From positions 310,001-374,000 of the forward strand of contig OZ246887.1 of NCBI GenBank assembly GCA_965231765.1: a DNA stretch of 64,000 nt, written 5' to 3'. Source of the stretch: JAAXHF01 sp963665955. GTDB lineage: Bacteria; Desulfobacterota; Binatia; Bin18. Under the pieces are notes generated by a model. The model was not told the DNA's origin, made no database searches, and was given only the letters and a program-made list of their open reading frames with translations. Each line of letters opens with the position of its first letter. Position 1 is the first letter of the stretch. The position numbers were made by a program, and so were the translations under genes. Below are positions 1-14,125 of the stretch, piece by piece.

Positions 1-242
1 ATAATGATGTGTTGTTAGATATAGTAAAGGTCAATCAGATGATGTGTTATGATAATGATGTGTTGTTAGATATAGTAAAGGTCAATCAGATGATGTGTTA
101 TGATAATGATGTGTTGTTAGATATAGTAAAGGTCAATCAGATGATGTATTATGATAATGATGTGTTGTTAGATATAGTAAAGGTCAATCAGATGATGTGT
201 TATGATAATGATGTGTTGTTAGATATAGTAAAGGTCAATCAG
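1..242. repeat. 51-bp tandem repeat, about 4.75 copies
   Basis: A 51-base unit beginning ATAATGATGTGTTG recurs at 1, 52, 103, 154 and 205 almost without change; the third unit has one difference (TGTATT for TGTGTT). The period is 17 codons, so one plus-strand frame stays open through every copy and into the exon that follows. Each unit ends in CAATCAG, and the last one could be a splice acceptor (AG at 241-242), so the array may be an intronic minisatellite rather than coding. The left end is cut by the window edge. Confidence 0.9.
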
Positions 243-6032
<5,790 letters not shown>

Positions 6033-6552
6033 GTAAGTTATTGCATCATGCCTATTATAATGGTAACATGATATTATATGCTTCAGTGTGTGTGGCATGT
6101 AAGCAGTAACAGATACAGCTTTGACTCTTTCCTTTGTGTATAATCCTTACTAGTGAGTATTGTTAAACTACCAGCTACAGAGACCTTACAAGTGTCCACC
6201 TGATTGTGTTGCTTCACCATTATTGTTCTTGACCTGTGTCACACACAACTACTACTTTCATTTTGTCAACACCAATTATTACCCCCCATCATGTGGTAAC
6301 CAAATCTTGTTTACAGGTTACAAAGTATTTTCTACTTGCTTTGTGTTCCCTCATCTGTATGGTGGCAATAGAGCTTATGTGCAAACCACATTTTTGGATT
6401 TCAAACTTAAATAATTAACATAGGAGTGTGATGAAATAATTAATCATAGGAGTGTGATAATGTACACAAAATATATCTATTCATATACAGTATGTATCTG
6501 TTTAAGATTTCAGAAATCTGTAAGCTACATGAGATTCCCTGCATAAATGGTG

Positions 6553-6761
6553 TACCGTAAAACCGGAAACTTTGGCGAAGGAAAACTTTGACGAATCCTC
6601 ACTGCAACAGCATTGATGAAATAAACTTTGGCAAATTGCTTGACATCTTCATAGAAAAGATACTTATTTGGGTATATTGATTGGTTAAACTTTGGCGAAT
6701 TCATTCAGATTCGCCAAATTCGTCAAAGTTTCCACTCGCCAAAGTTTCCAGCTTTATGGTA
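6553..6761. mobile_element. MITE with long inverted termini, 209 bp
   Basis: The left end TACCGTAAAACCGGAAACTT continues into TTGGCGAAGG and AAAACTTTGACGAAT. The right end, reverse-complemented, starts TACCATAAAGCTGGAAACTT and goes on in the same way, so arms of about 44 bases match with only a few differences. The termini are TA, which would fit a TA target site. There is no coding capacity. Confidence 0.75.
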
Positions 6762-6896
6762 ACTCCTATGAGTAATTATTTCATTACACTCCCAGTGTTC
6801 TCATGGTGGGTCACATGTGATAATGAAGATAGTCAAGTTGATGAAATGATCTTTACATGTAAACTGATCAGTCACAGACTTAGACTCTAATTTATG

Positions 6897-7087
6897 CATA
6901 GGCGGATTTGAGGGGGCAAAGGGGGGCATTGCCCCCCTGCCATAAAGTACAACAATATCCTTTACAGAAAGTTTAATTATAATTTTATTGTTTTTATGCT
7001 TTGCAGCATAAAATTACCCTATAACTTCAGGGTCAAAACCCCCTTGCCCCCCCCCCCCCCACTCAGGGGGTCCTAGATCTGCCTATG
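6897..7087. mobile_element. MITE with perfect 8-bp target duplication, 191 bp
   Basis: The ends are CATAGGCGGAT and ATCTGCCTATG (inverted, one mismatch), followed inside by G-rich and C-rich arms, including a run of about 17 C near 7045. The 8 bases AATTTATG occur directly outside both ends (6889-6896 and 7088-7095), an exact target-site duplication of hAT length. Non-autonomous, no coding frame. Confidence 0.8.
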
Positions 7088-8053
7088 AATTTATGTATAG
7101 ACCGAGTAAATTTTTTGATGAAATTGTTATTAATGCATTATAGCTGAAGAATTGGAGACTCCTCAACTACTAATGGTCTGCCATGCTTGCAGCCTGCCCT
7201 GCCCTAAGTGAAATATCTAAATGTGCAAAAGGACATAAATATTCTATAGGCCCTCATGCACACCACATGTATGCAGTCTTCCATCACACAATTTGTTCTG
7301 TCATACATTTACAGTGTATTGTTAATGATAGGGTAATGCTCCATGGAATGGGCCAACCAGAAGAGCCCATAATGTATCCTCGACCTCATCACGTGTTGTT
7401 AGTAACGTGATGATACTTGTCGTCTTTCTTGTTGTCCTACTGTTGCTCGGCAACTACCTCTGTCAACGTAATAATGACAATATATTGTGTGTTTATATTG
7501 AGAATGTTATGGTGAGCATTAAATGGATGTACTCTCATCTTGTTTCCATAGCTACATCAGTGCAAAGGTAAGAACATCACTATAATATTATGAACATGTA
7601 GTATCAATTATTGTCTTTTATACATGCAGTTGGTTGCTAAGCAATATTCCTTATTGGGACTGCATATCATCAGTTGGTTACCAGGTACTGTGAGGATCAC
7701 ATGATCACTTGTTAACATGTTACCACTGTAGCTCATCATGGCCATTGTTACAGTTTATACTACAGCTGGGGAGATGTTGTTAGCGCTATGGCAAGTATTC
7801 CTGAACTGCTGGGAACACATACATGTCACAACGATACTAACCAAATCATGATATTATGTGCATACCTCGTGTATTCTGTGTAGTTGCAATGTAAACTTAA
7901 AATTAAAGCCGGATTGTACACCGGTCCATAACGGTAGTTTACTGACAAACACGGAGTATAAATGCTGTGACGTCACGTTTTATTACAGCTAGAGCGTGAA
8001 GGCTGGTAGCTACTGTGTTCCTTAGCTTGTAATAGTAGTTCAAGATAGTAATA

Positions 8054-9548
8054 ATGGCGGCGTGTATCGGTGTACTGTTATTGACGGCAGCTGTGTTAGT
8101 TGGCGCGCAGGACATCGACGATGGGTAAGCTGCTGGGCGAGGAGAACATGGTATTACTGATTTGCGTTCACAGGCCAATCATCTCGACAGAGAACGGTGA
8201 TTTGAAGTTCTCAACTACTGGAGATCTCGTGTTCGAAGCCGGTTCCTCCAACATCAGATTTCAGAGCACTGATGGCTTGCCCATGCAGCCACCCCAGGGA
8301 TTCAAAGGCGAGAAGGTGAACCACCTTCAGAATTATTGGCTAGTTAGTGTGTGTTAAGTGTAAAGCGTTCTCAATGCACCTCACTAGCCTCTCACCTTGT
8401 GATGTGGATCTTTATAGCTGCCCTGATCAACCCACTGGCCATAGCTAGTTGAATGTTATCATGAGTATTGACACAGTTACAGCTCAAGCCATTACAATAG
8501 TAGCTACTGCTGTAGTTGTCACACACAACACCTGCACATGTTGACATATATGGCTATACGTACACACATAGCTATACAAACACGACAATTTAATCTTTCA
8601 TTGTCGGTCTTGATTACACAGCGTGCACGCACACATATACACACACACACTAGTGCACATAATTTAATCCATTTATGGCTCAAGTGAGCACAACTATCAA
8701 CAAAGAGCTCACTGCATATATGTACAGTAGCTAGTGTTAGTATATTCATCATATTGTATGGTGGTTGGTTGTGTTGTATGACAATGTAATTGAATTGAGT
8801 TATGGTGAAGCCATATGAAGGACTGACTACTACTCCACCCTTGTAATAAATGTTATAAGTACCAGTTTATATATGTATGCATGTATGTGTTACTATATGT
8901 TATGGCTCACATGACCAGCAATGCTACATGTATACATTATGGTATCTGCATGACTATATCATTGGGGATATGATGCAAGGAGCAAGGGATGCTACAAGTG
9001 GTCATGTGAGCCATAACATATATAGTATACTCATGATACTGCCTACCACTTTATTATTATGTGGCCACAGCGTAATCTGATTGGATGAATTATTAGAATA
9101 CATGTAGTGCTGAAGCAGCTGAGGACTATACCTTAATGGACTATATGCAGTGTAGTTATTTGTAGTTGCTGTAATAAGAATGTGCTTTGATGTATTGCAG
9201 CTGGTTATATTATAACATGCTGACAAATCTGCAGATAGTAGTCTTAGCTGTTGAGTGATGTTGATAAAGATAGATAGCTAATGCTTTGATTGGTAGGATT
9301 TAGCCAATCATGCAATTCTGCTAGGTCTTCAGATTAATTATTGACTTTATGGGTTTTGTGGCTCATGTTCAGGTGCATGAATGATGAGGCCATAACGTGT
9401 TAATGTACTTATTGCTGATCATGCATCATGGATTAATATTGCATCATTAAATGAATAAGTTATTATTAAACTAGATTAACCAAATATGGTATTACTAGAT
9501 CTCTGTGTGTGATCTTATAGGGCGAGACAGGAGCAGTTGGCAATGCAG
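8054..9548 (+). CDS. Collagen-like protein, 5' part, interrupted by the junction
   Basis: Exon 1 is 8054-8124: Met, a hydrophobic signal peptide (MAACIGVLLLTAAVLVGA), then QDIDD and a split Gly codon before GTAAGC. Exon 2 is 8174-8315, in matching phase; it encodes a short non-collagenous stretch (PIISTENGDLKFSTTG and on) ending in a Gly-X-Y start (GFKGEK) before GTGAAC. Exon 9521-9548 reads GETGAVGNA in the same register, after TTATAG and before GTAATC. Small exons starting on a Gly codon are the hallmark of metazoan collagen genes. Further exons may exist between 8316 and 9520. The gene has no 3' part here: bacterial sequence follows within about 200 bases, so the collagen gene is cut by the join. 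Confidence 0.65.
8891..9027. repeat. MITE-like inverted repeat
   Basis: TATGTTATGGCTCACATGAC, in an arm at 8891-8917, is mirrored by GTCATGTGAGCCATAACATA in an arm at 8999-9027. The 27-base arms are almost perfect apart from a two-base TA insertion. The element lies in an intron of the collagen-like gene. Confidence 0.7.
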
Positions 9549-9757
9549 GTAATCACATTATACCAATAACTATATTATAACTGTATTACTGTAGGCCTCT
9601 GGTTAGTTAACTGTTGATTAGTGTGATCATTAACAGTTAAGGCCTGTGGTATATCCTCTACCCATCATTTAGTATCTAATATAATATTAGCATATTCAGG
9701 ATGCTTTTGAACTGCCATCTTCCTTGTGAGCCTGTTGAGAATGAGATAGAGGATTTC
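9549..9757. other. Junction zone between eukaryotic and bacterial DNA
   Basis: The last feature with eukaryotic structure is the splice donor at 9549. The first bacterial one is the ribosome site AGAGG at 9748-9752 serving serS at 9758. Somewhere between, composition changes from AT-rich intronic to bacterial coding. No transposon end, integrase site or repeat is visible at the change. A TATAAT-like stretch near 9680 could belong to either side. Confidence 0.6.
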
Positions 9758-11041
9758 ATGCTGGATATTAAAATCATCCGCGATCAACCAGACTTCGTGA
9801 AAACACAGCTGGCAAAAGTTGATTTCCCAGCCGCAGATATTGATGCGCTGCTGGAATGTGATCGCAAGCGCCGCGCGGCTATCCAAGAAACAGAGTCGCT
9901 GCGTGCCCAGCGGAGTCGCCGTTCCAAAGAGATTCGCAAAATTGCCGATCTCCAAGAACGCGAGCAGGCGATTAGTGAAATGCGTGCGGTCGGTGATCGG
10001 GTGAACCAATTGGAAAAAGATGTCAGCGGGCTCGAAGACGAATTTCAAACCCGTTTGCTCGAAATTCCAAATTTGCCACATCCTGATGTTCCAGTTGGCA
10101 AAGATGATCAAGAGAATATTATCACCCGCACGGTTGGCGAATTGCGCGAATTTGCCTTTACGCCTCAGCCGCATTGGGAATTAGGTGAGCAACTTGGTAT
10201 TATCGATTTTGAACGCGGAGTTAAAATTTCAGGTACGCGCTTTTATCTGCTGAAAGGTATGGGCGCGCGTCTGCAGCGAGCGCTTATTAGCTGGATGCTT
10301 GATCTGCACGTAGACGAACATGGTTATACTGAAGTGTACCCGCCTGTCATGGTCAAACAGGAGTGTCTCGTCGGCACCGGCAACTTGCCCAAATTTGGGG
10401 AGCATTTGTATCGGGACATTGAAGAAGACTTCTGGTTCATCCCAACGGCTGAGGTGCCAGTCACAAATATGTACCGGGATGAAGTCATTGAGGCTGATCA
10501 GCTGCCTATCTATCATGTTGCCTATACGCCCTGTTTTCGTCGGGAAAAAATGTCTGCTGGTCGCGACGTACGTGGCATCAAACGCGGCCATCAATTTGAT
10601 AAGGTCGAGATGGTAAAATTTGTCCCACCTGAGACCTCTGATACTGAACTCGGTGCTTTAGTCGACAATGCTGAGGATGTGTGCCGCAAGCTCGATATTC
10701 CGCACCGGGTTGTCCAGATGTGTACCGGTGACCTGAGCTTTGTGGCAGCTATGAAATACGATGTTGAAATGTGGGCACCTGGCTGCCAAGAGTGGCTAGA
10801 GGTCAGCTCGTGCTCTAATTTTCGTGATTATCAAGCTCGGCGGGCCAGGATTCGGCACCGTCCGACGCGTGGAGCGAAGCCTGAGTTTGTACATACTTTG
10901 AATGGCTCTGGGCTGGCTCTGCCACGGGTTGTCATTGCCGTCTTGGAAAATTATCAGCAGGCAGACGGCAGCGTCGAAATTCCACAAGTCCTGCGTCCGT
11001 ATATGGGCGGACTCCAACGGATGAGCCCGCCTGAAGCGTAA
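9758..11041 (+). CDS. serS: Serine--tRNA ligase
   Basis: Class II aminoacyl-tRNA synthetase of 427 residues, the normal bacterial length, charging tRNA-Ser (and tRNA-Sec where present) in the cytosol. The N-terminal third is the long antiparallel coiled coil that grips the tRNA variable arm (MLDIKIIRDQPDFVKTQL onward, rich in Glu/Arg). The catalytic core has motif 2 (FRREKMSAGRDVRG) and motif 3 (NGSGLALPRVVIAVLENYQ). The open frame extends 19 codons upstream, but the ATG at 9758 has AGAGG five bases before it and starts the conserved MLDIK, so it is preferred. It is the first bacterial gene after the host-like segment. A tRNA-Ser lies at 45.9 kb. Confidence 0.97.
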   Translation: MLDIKIIRDQPDFVKTQLAKVDFPAADIDALLECDRKRRAAIQETESLRAQRSRRSKEIRKIADLQEREQAISEMRAVGDRVNQLEKDVSGLEDEFQTRLLEIPNLPHPDVPVGKDDQENIITRTVGELREFAFTPQPHWELGEQLGIIDFERGVKISGTRFYLLKGMGARLQRALISWMLDLHVDEHGYTEVYPPVMVKQECLVGTGNLPKFGEHLYRDIEEDFWFIPTAEVPVTNMYRDEVIEADQLPIYHVAYTPCFRREKMSAGRDVRGIKRGHQFDKVEMVKFVPPETSDTELGALVDNAEDVCRKLDIPHRVVQMCTGDLSFVAAMKYDVEMWAPGCQEWLEVSSCSNFRDYQARRARIRHRPTRGAKPEFVHTLNGSGLALPRVVIAVLENYQQADGSVEIPQVLRPYMGGLQRMSPPEA

Positions 11042-11197
11042 TAGTGAGCCGAAATAATTCTTGCGCAGGCTGGCCAAAATCTTTAAGATTAGTGCGCCAA
11101 AACTACATTATAAAGATGCCTAATTCTCGGACTTGTCCCCTGTTTTAGGGGGCTTGACGGGCTGGCAAGGGGCAGATACTTATCGGCCGGAAATAGT

Positions 11198-11566
11198 ATG
11201 ACTGTAGCACCTGAATCGGAAAAAGAAGAGCCTAGTCAGGAGCTTGAAGATAAAATTGAGAGCCTGACCAAAGAGCTCTCCGGCCTCATAAACGAGGCGG
11301 GAACACATGGGCGAGAAGAGCTGCGTGATTACGCAGTGAGTCTCATCCAAGGTGAGACTGAGACGACACTTATTGAAGATCCGTCTCAGGAGGACGAGTC
11401 CAGCGAGCAGGAGCCAGCATTCAACCCTTTAGCCTTGAGTATTCCATTTGTACTTATGGGTTTCATCCTGCTTCTCCTCTTCCCCCCTGTTGGGCTCTTT
11501 ATGCTCTTTTTTGCGGTGGTGATGGCTGTGGGCGGCTGGTTATATATGTTGTTTAAGCGCAAATAG
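11198..11566 (+). CDS. Small membrane protein with acidic N-terminus
   Basis: 122 residues, family not recognised. The first 80 residues are very acidic and probably helical (many Glu, SQELEDKIESLTKELSGLIN). Two hydrophobic segments follow (about residues 86-105 and 106-118, split by FPPVG), then a basic tail KRK. This predicts a soluble coiled region in front of a membrane hairpin. It sits 157 bases after serS and 43 bases before the Rieske gene, in the same direction, so it could be a leader gene of the respiratory operon. Function unknown. Confidence 0.75.
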   Translation: MTVAPESEKEEPSQELEDKIESLTKELSGLINEAGTHGREELRDYAVSLIQGETETTLIEDPSQEDESSEQEPAFNPLALSIPFVLMGFILLLLFPPVGLFMLFFAVVMAVGGWLYMLFKRK

Positions 11567-11609
11567 ATCGCACTGTCCTTACACGCCTTTCGATTAAGGA
11601 GGTTGCTGT

Positions 11610-12212
11610 ATGGCGAGAAAACCGCTGACAGAAGAAGAAACACGAGAAATTGAAGCGCGTCGACGTGTCGAGCAAATAGCAGAGCGAAAAAAACGGGTCT
11701 CCGAGCGTATTGAGCGCGGCGGGCTGTGGTCACGACGTGATTTCTTTGGCCGTTTGAGTTGGGGCGGCTTCGGTTTGGTCTCTCTGATTGGTCTACTGGC
11801 TTTTGTTCGTTCAGCTTTTCCTCGGGTGTTGTTCTTGCCGCCCACGAAATTCAAAGCAGGATTTCCGAGTGCCTACCCGGTCGGTGAGGTGAGCGAAAAA
11901 TACACCCAAGAATTCCGGGTGTGGATTGTACGCGAACCCGTTGGGCTGTACGCCATCTTTGCCAAATGTACCCACCTCGGCTGCACCCCACGCTGGTCCG
12001 GGTCTGAGAACAAGTACAAATGCCCGTGTCACGGCAGCGGCTATTTTAAGACTGGTTATAACTTCGAAGGGCCTGCACCACGACCAATGGACCGTTTTCA
12101 GCTCTCGCTTGACGAAGAAGGTCAGTTGGAAGTTGATATGAGCAAGGTCTTCACCATGCAGCCTGGGGTTGATCCAAACAAACAACATCCAGACAGTATT
12201 CTTAAGGTATAA
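11610..12212 (+). CDS. Rieske iron-sulfur protein of a cytochrome bc/b6f-type complex
   Basis: 200 residues. It transfers electrons from quinol at the Qo site to a cytochrome. A basic, charged N-terminus precedes one membrane helix (about residues 50-68, GGFGLVSLIGLLAFV). The soluble domain carries both [2Fe-2S] ligand boxes, CTHLGC starting near residue 120 and CPCHGS near residue 137. A good ribosome site (AAGGAGG) precedes the ATG at 11610. It heads the run Rieske, cytochrome b6, small peptide, subunit IV, small protein, octaheme cytochrome c. Confidence 0.95.
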   Translation: MARKPLTEEETREIEARRRVEQIAERKKRVSERIERGGLWSRRDFFGRLSWGGFGLVSLIGLLAFVRSAFPRVLFLPPTKFKAGFPSAYPVGEVSEKYTQEFRVWIVREPVGLYAIFAKCTHLGCTPRWSGSENKYKCPCHGSGYFKTGYNFEGPAPRPMDRFQLSLDEEGQLEVDMSKVFTMQPGVDPNKQHPDSILKV

Positions 12213-12245
12213 TCCTCTTAGTCCCAGGTACGAAGGAAAACAGGT

Positions 12246-13016
12246 ATGAGTCAGTGGGATGAATTTAAGCGACAGGTAATGGAATCGCAGACGTGGCAGT
12301 CAATCTTCCGCCACGGCTACGAGGACACTCCACGTAACCGTATCCTCATGGTGTCGGGCAACGTGTGGCTCCATCTCCATCCTTCCAAAGTCCGCAAGCA
12401 TGCGACGCGCCTGCGGTTTACCTGGTGTATGGGTGGCATTACCTTCTTAATGTTTCTTGTCACGACGATAACCGGCGTCTATCTGATGTTCTACTACCGA
12501 CCGGTCGCAGAATATGCGTACGCAGACATCAAATATCTTGAGTTCGATATGCCGTTTGGCATGTTGATGCGCAACATGCATCGCTGGGCAGCACACGGCA
12601 TGGTCATTGCCGTGTGGTTGCATATGTTCCGCGTCTTCATGACCGGCTCATATAAACCGCCGCGTGAATTCAACTGGGTGGTTGGTGTCATCCTACTCGT
12701 GCTGACTCTCTTGCTGTCCTTTACCGGCTATCTCTTGCCATGGGATCAGCTGTCGATTTGGGCGGTGTCGGTCGGATCGAATATGGGCCGTGCCACGCCG
12801 TTGCTAGGCCATGAAGGGCCAGGCTATGAGCTCCTCGGCGTCAACGCGGTCTACGATGCGCGGGCGTTCTTATTTGGCGGTGGAGAAATTGGTGCGCATA
12901 CCTTGCTGCGCTTCTACATCTTGCACTGTATCTTCATCCCACTCGTCACAAGCTTGTTCCTGGCCGTCCATTTTTGGCGAATTCGACGGGATGGGTTCTC
13001 TGGACCCGCACTGTAG
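12246..13016 (+). CDS. Cytochrome b6-type subunit (N-terminal half of cytochrome b)
   Basis: 256 residues with four membrane helices and the two His pairs that bind the b hemes: NMHRWAAHGMVIAVWLHMF in helix B, and HTLLRFYILHC with AVHFWRIRRDG in helix D. Length and layout are those of split cytochrome b6 rather than full-length mitochondrial-type cytochrome b; the remaining helices are supplied by the subunit IV gene at 13137. It lies 33 bases after the Rieske gene. Role: quinol oxidation and transmembrane electron transfer in a bc-type complex. Confidence 0.95.
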   Translation: MSQWDEFKRQVMESQTWQSIFRHGYEDTPRNRILMVSGNVWLHLHPSKVRKHATRLRFTWCMGGITFLMFLVTTITGVYLMFYYRPVAEYAYADIKYLEFDMPFGMLMRNMHRWAAHGMVIAVWLHMFRVFMTGSYKPPREFNWVVGVILLVLTLLLSFTGYLLPWDQLSIWAVSVGSNMGRATPLLGHEGPGYELLGVNAVYDARAFLFGGGEIGAHTLLRFYILHCIFIPLVTSLFLAVHFWRIRRDGFSGPAL

Positions 13017-13028
13017 AGGAGGTATTCC

Positions 13029-13118
13029 ATGCATGTGCTTGTCGTGCCATTCTTGATGGCCGTTGTCGTGTGGGGCTTATATATCATGGCGAAACCTCCA
13101 GCTAAAAAGGATTCCTAA
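13029..13118 (+). CDS. 29-residue single-helix membrane peptide inside the bc operon
   Basis: A small open frame between cytochrome b6 and subunit IV, with a strong ribosome site (GAGGAGGT) seven bases before the ATG. It encodes one hydrophobic helix (VLVVPFLMAVVVWGLYIM) followed by a basic, polar tail (AKPPAKKDS). Spacing is tight on both sides (12 and 18 bases). Its position and shape recall the tiny structural subunits of b6f complexes (PetL/PetN/PetG type) and CcoQ of cytochrome cbb3. That is an analogy, not a homology I can show. Confidence 0.7.
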   Translation: MHVLVVPFLMAVVVWGLYIMAKPPAKKDS

Positions 13119-13136
13119 AAAACTACGGAGAGGTAT

Positions 13137-13934
13137 ATGGCTGAAGTCACAGCTCCGACCCCACGTGTTGAAGTCTCGCTCAAGAAAGCTGGCAAGCCGA
13201 GTGATGACAAGGTCCATACCTGGCCTTTCCTCGTGCGCAGTGAATTCCTGTGTACCCTCTTTGTCATGCTCTTTCTCATATTCTGGTCGCTCCTTGTTGA
13301 CGCGCCGCTTGAAGAACCGGCTAATCCCGGCCGTACGCCAAATCCGTCAAAAGCTCCGTGGTATTTCCTGGGTTTGCAGGAAATTTTGGTCTTCTTTGAC
13401 CCGTGGCACGCTGGTGTCGTCGCACCGACCTTTATTATCATGGGTCTGATGGTCATTCCGTATATTGATATCAATACAAAAGGGAATGGTTACTATACGT
13501 TCAAAGAACGCAAATATGAAATTATGACCTTCATGTTTGGCTTCCATGTCCTGTGGGTGTCAACCGTCATCATTGGGACGTTCTTGCGCGGACCTGGTTG
13601 GAACTGGTTCTGGCCGTGGGAGCCCTGGGACGCGCACAAAGTTGAAGCGATGACAAACCAAGACTTGCCGTATTTGCTGGGGCTGCGCGATTACTGGGCC
13701 TCAGCAGCCTTAGGCGGCGGGGTGACCATCCTGTACTTTGTTGTCGGGACAGTGCTGATGTACTGGTGGGTCGTGTGGCTGAAGGGCCGCGACTTCATGC
13801 AGCGTTGGGGAATGGCCCGTTTTGGACTCACGTCTTTCCTATTTCTCAATATGATTGCCATCGTGGTGAAGATGGTGCTCCGGAGTGCTTTTAATATTAA
13901 GTATATTATGGTCACCCCGTGGCTGAATATTTGA
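13137..13934 (+). CDS. Subunit IV-type protein (C-terminal half of cytochrome b)
   Basis: 265 residues. It begins with a soluble stretch and then has helices E-F-G and further hydrophobic segments. The Qo-site region reads KAPWYFLGLQEILVFFDPW, matching the PEWY-containing loop of cytochrome b/subunit IV, here with PWY after Ala. It carries more C-terminal helices than plant subunit IV, ending in MVTPWLNI. The ribosome site GGAGAGG precedes the ATG. Together with the b6 gene upstream it completes the membrane core of a bc-type complex. Confidence 0.92.
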   Translation: MAEVTAPTPRVEVSLKKAGKPSDDKVHTWPFLVRSEFLCTLFVMLFLIFWSLLVDAPLEEPANPGRTPNPSKAPWYFLGLQEILVFFDPWHAGVVAPTFIIMGLMVIPYIDINTKGNGYYTFKERKYEIMTFMFGFHVLWVSTVIIGTFLRGPGWNWFWPWEPWDAHKVEAMTNQDLPYLLGLRDYWASAALGGGVTILYFVVGTVLMYWWVVWLKGRDFMQRWGMARFGLTSFLFLNMIAIVVKMVLRSAFNIKYIMVTPWLNI

Positions 13935-13944
13935 GGCCGTGTGT

Positions 13945-14115
13945 GTGTTGAATGTGGCGAAATTTTTACAAGCGCTTGCTCTTGCTGTTGTTGGCTATGC
14001 GCTGATGGTTGGTCTGACGGAAGAGAAAAGCATGGGCAAGGAGTTATACCTCCTTGGGGCAGGCGTTGTTGTTTTTTATCTCGGCCGCGTACTGGAAGAG
14101 CGGGCGACAGCTTGA
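13945..14115 (+). CDS. 56-residue membrane protein in the bc operon
   Basis: A short open frame, starting at GTG 13945 or GTG 13954, lies between subunit IV and the octaheme cytochrome. It has two hydrophobic segments (FLQALALAVVGYALMVGL and LYLLGAGVVVFYLG) separated by the polar turn TEEKSMGKE, ending in LEERATA. No strong ribosome site is seen, so translation may be coupled to the gene before it, which stops only 10 bases upstream. Probably an accessory subunit; family not recognised. Confidence 0.6.
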   Translation: MLNVAKFLQALALAVVGYALMVGLTEEKSMGKELYLLGAGVVVFYLGRVLEERATA

Positions 14116-14125
14116 GTTGAGACGT

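Larger units (their letters stand above)
6033..7883 (+). other. Probable last introns and exons of the same eukaryotic gene
   Basis: After the exon ending at 6032 the exon chain is less certain. Candidate exons are 7630-7684 (after TGCAG, before GTACTG) and a terminal exon from 7732 (after CTGTAG). The terminal stretch is open in two frames, one stopping at 7851 and the other at 7883, so the C-terminus cannot be fixed by eye. Two small transposon-like elements (6553-6761 and 6897-7087) lie in the intervening intronic DNA. The next gene starts at 8054. Confidence 0.35.

Noticed and set aside
9665..10174. 169-codon minus-strand frame opposite serS
   Set aside because: It is a mirror of the serS coding strand with no family match and no ribosome site.
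11136..11151. CCCC-TGTTTTA-GGGG hairpin as terminator after serS
   Set aside because: The stem is only four or five base pairs and no T-run follows.
14054..14125. Upstream start for the octaheme cytochrome
   Set aside because: The extension (MGQALLFFISAAYWKS) lies inside the 56-residue gene in another frame; the ATG at 14126 leads directly into the membrane anchor.
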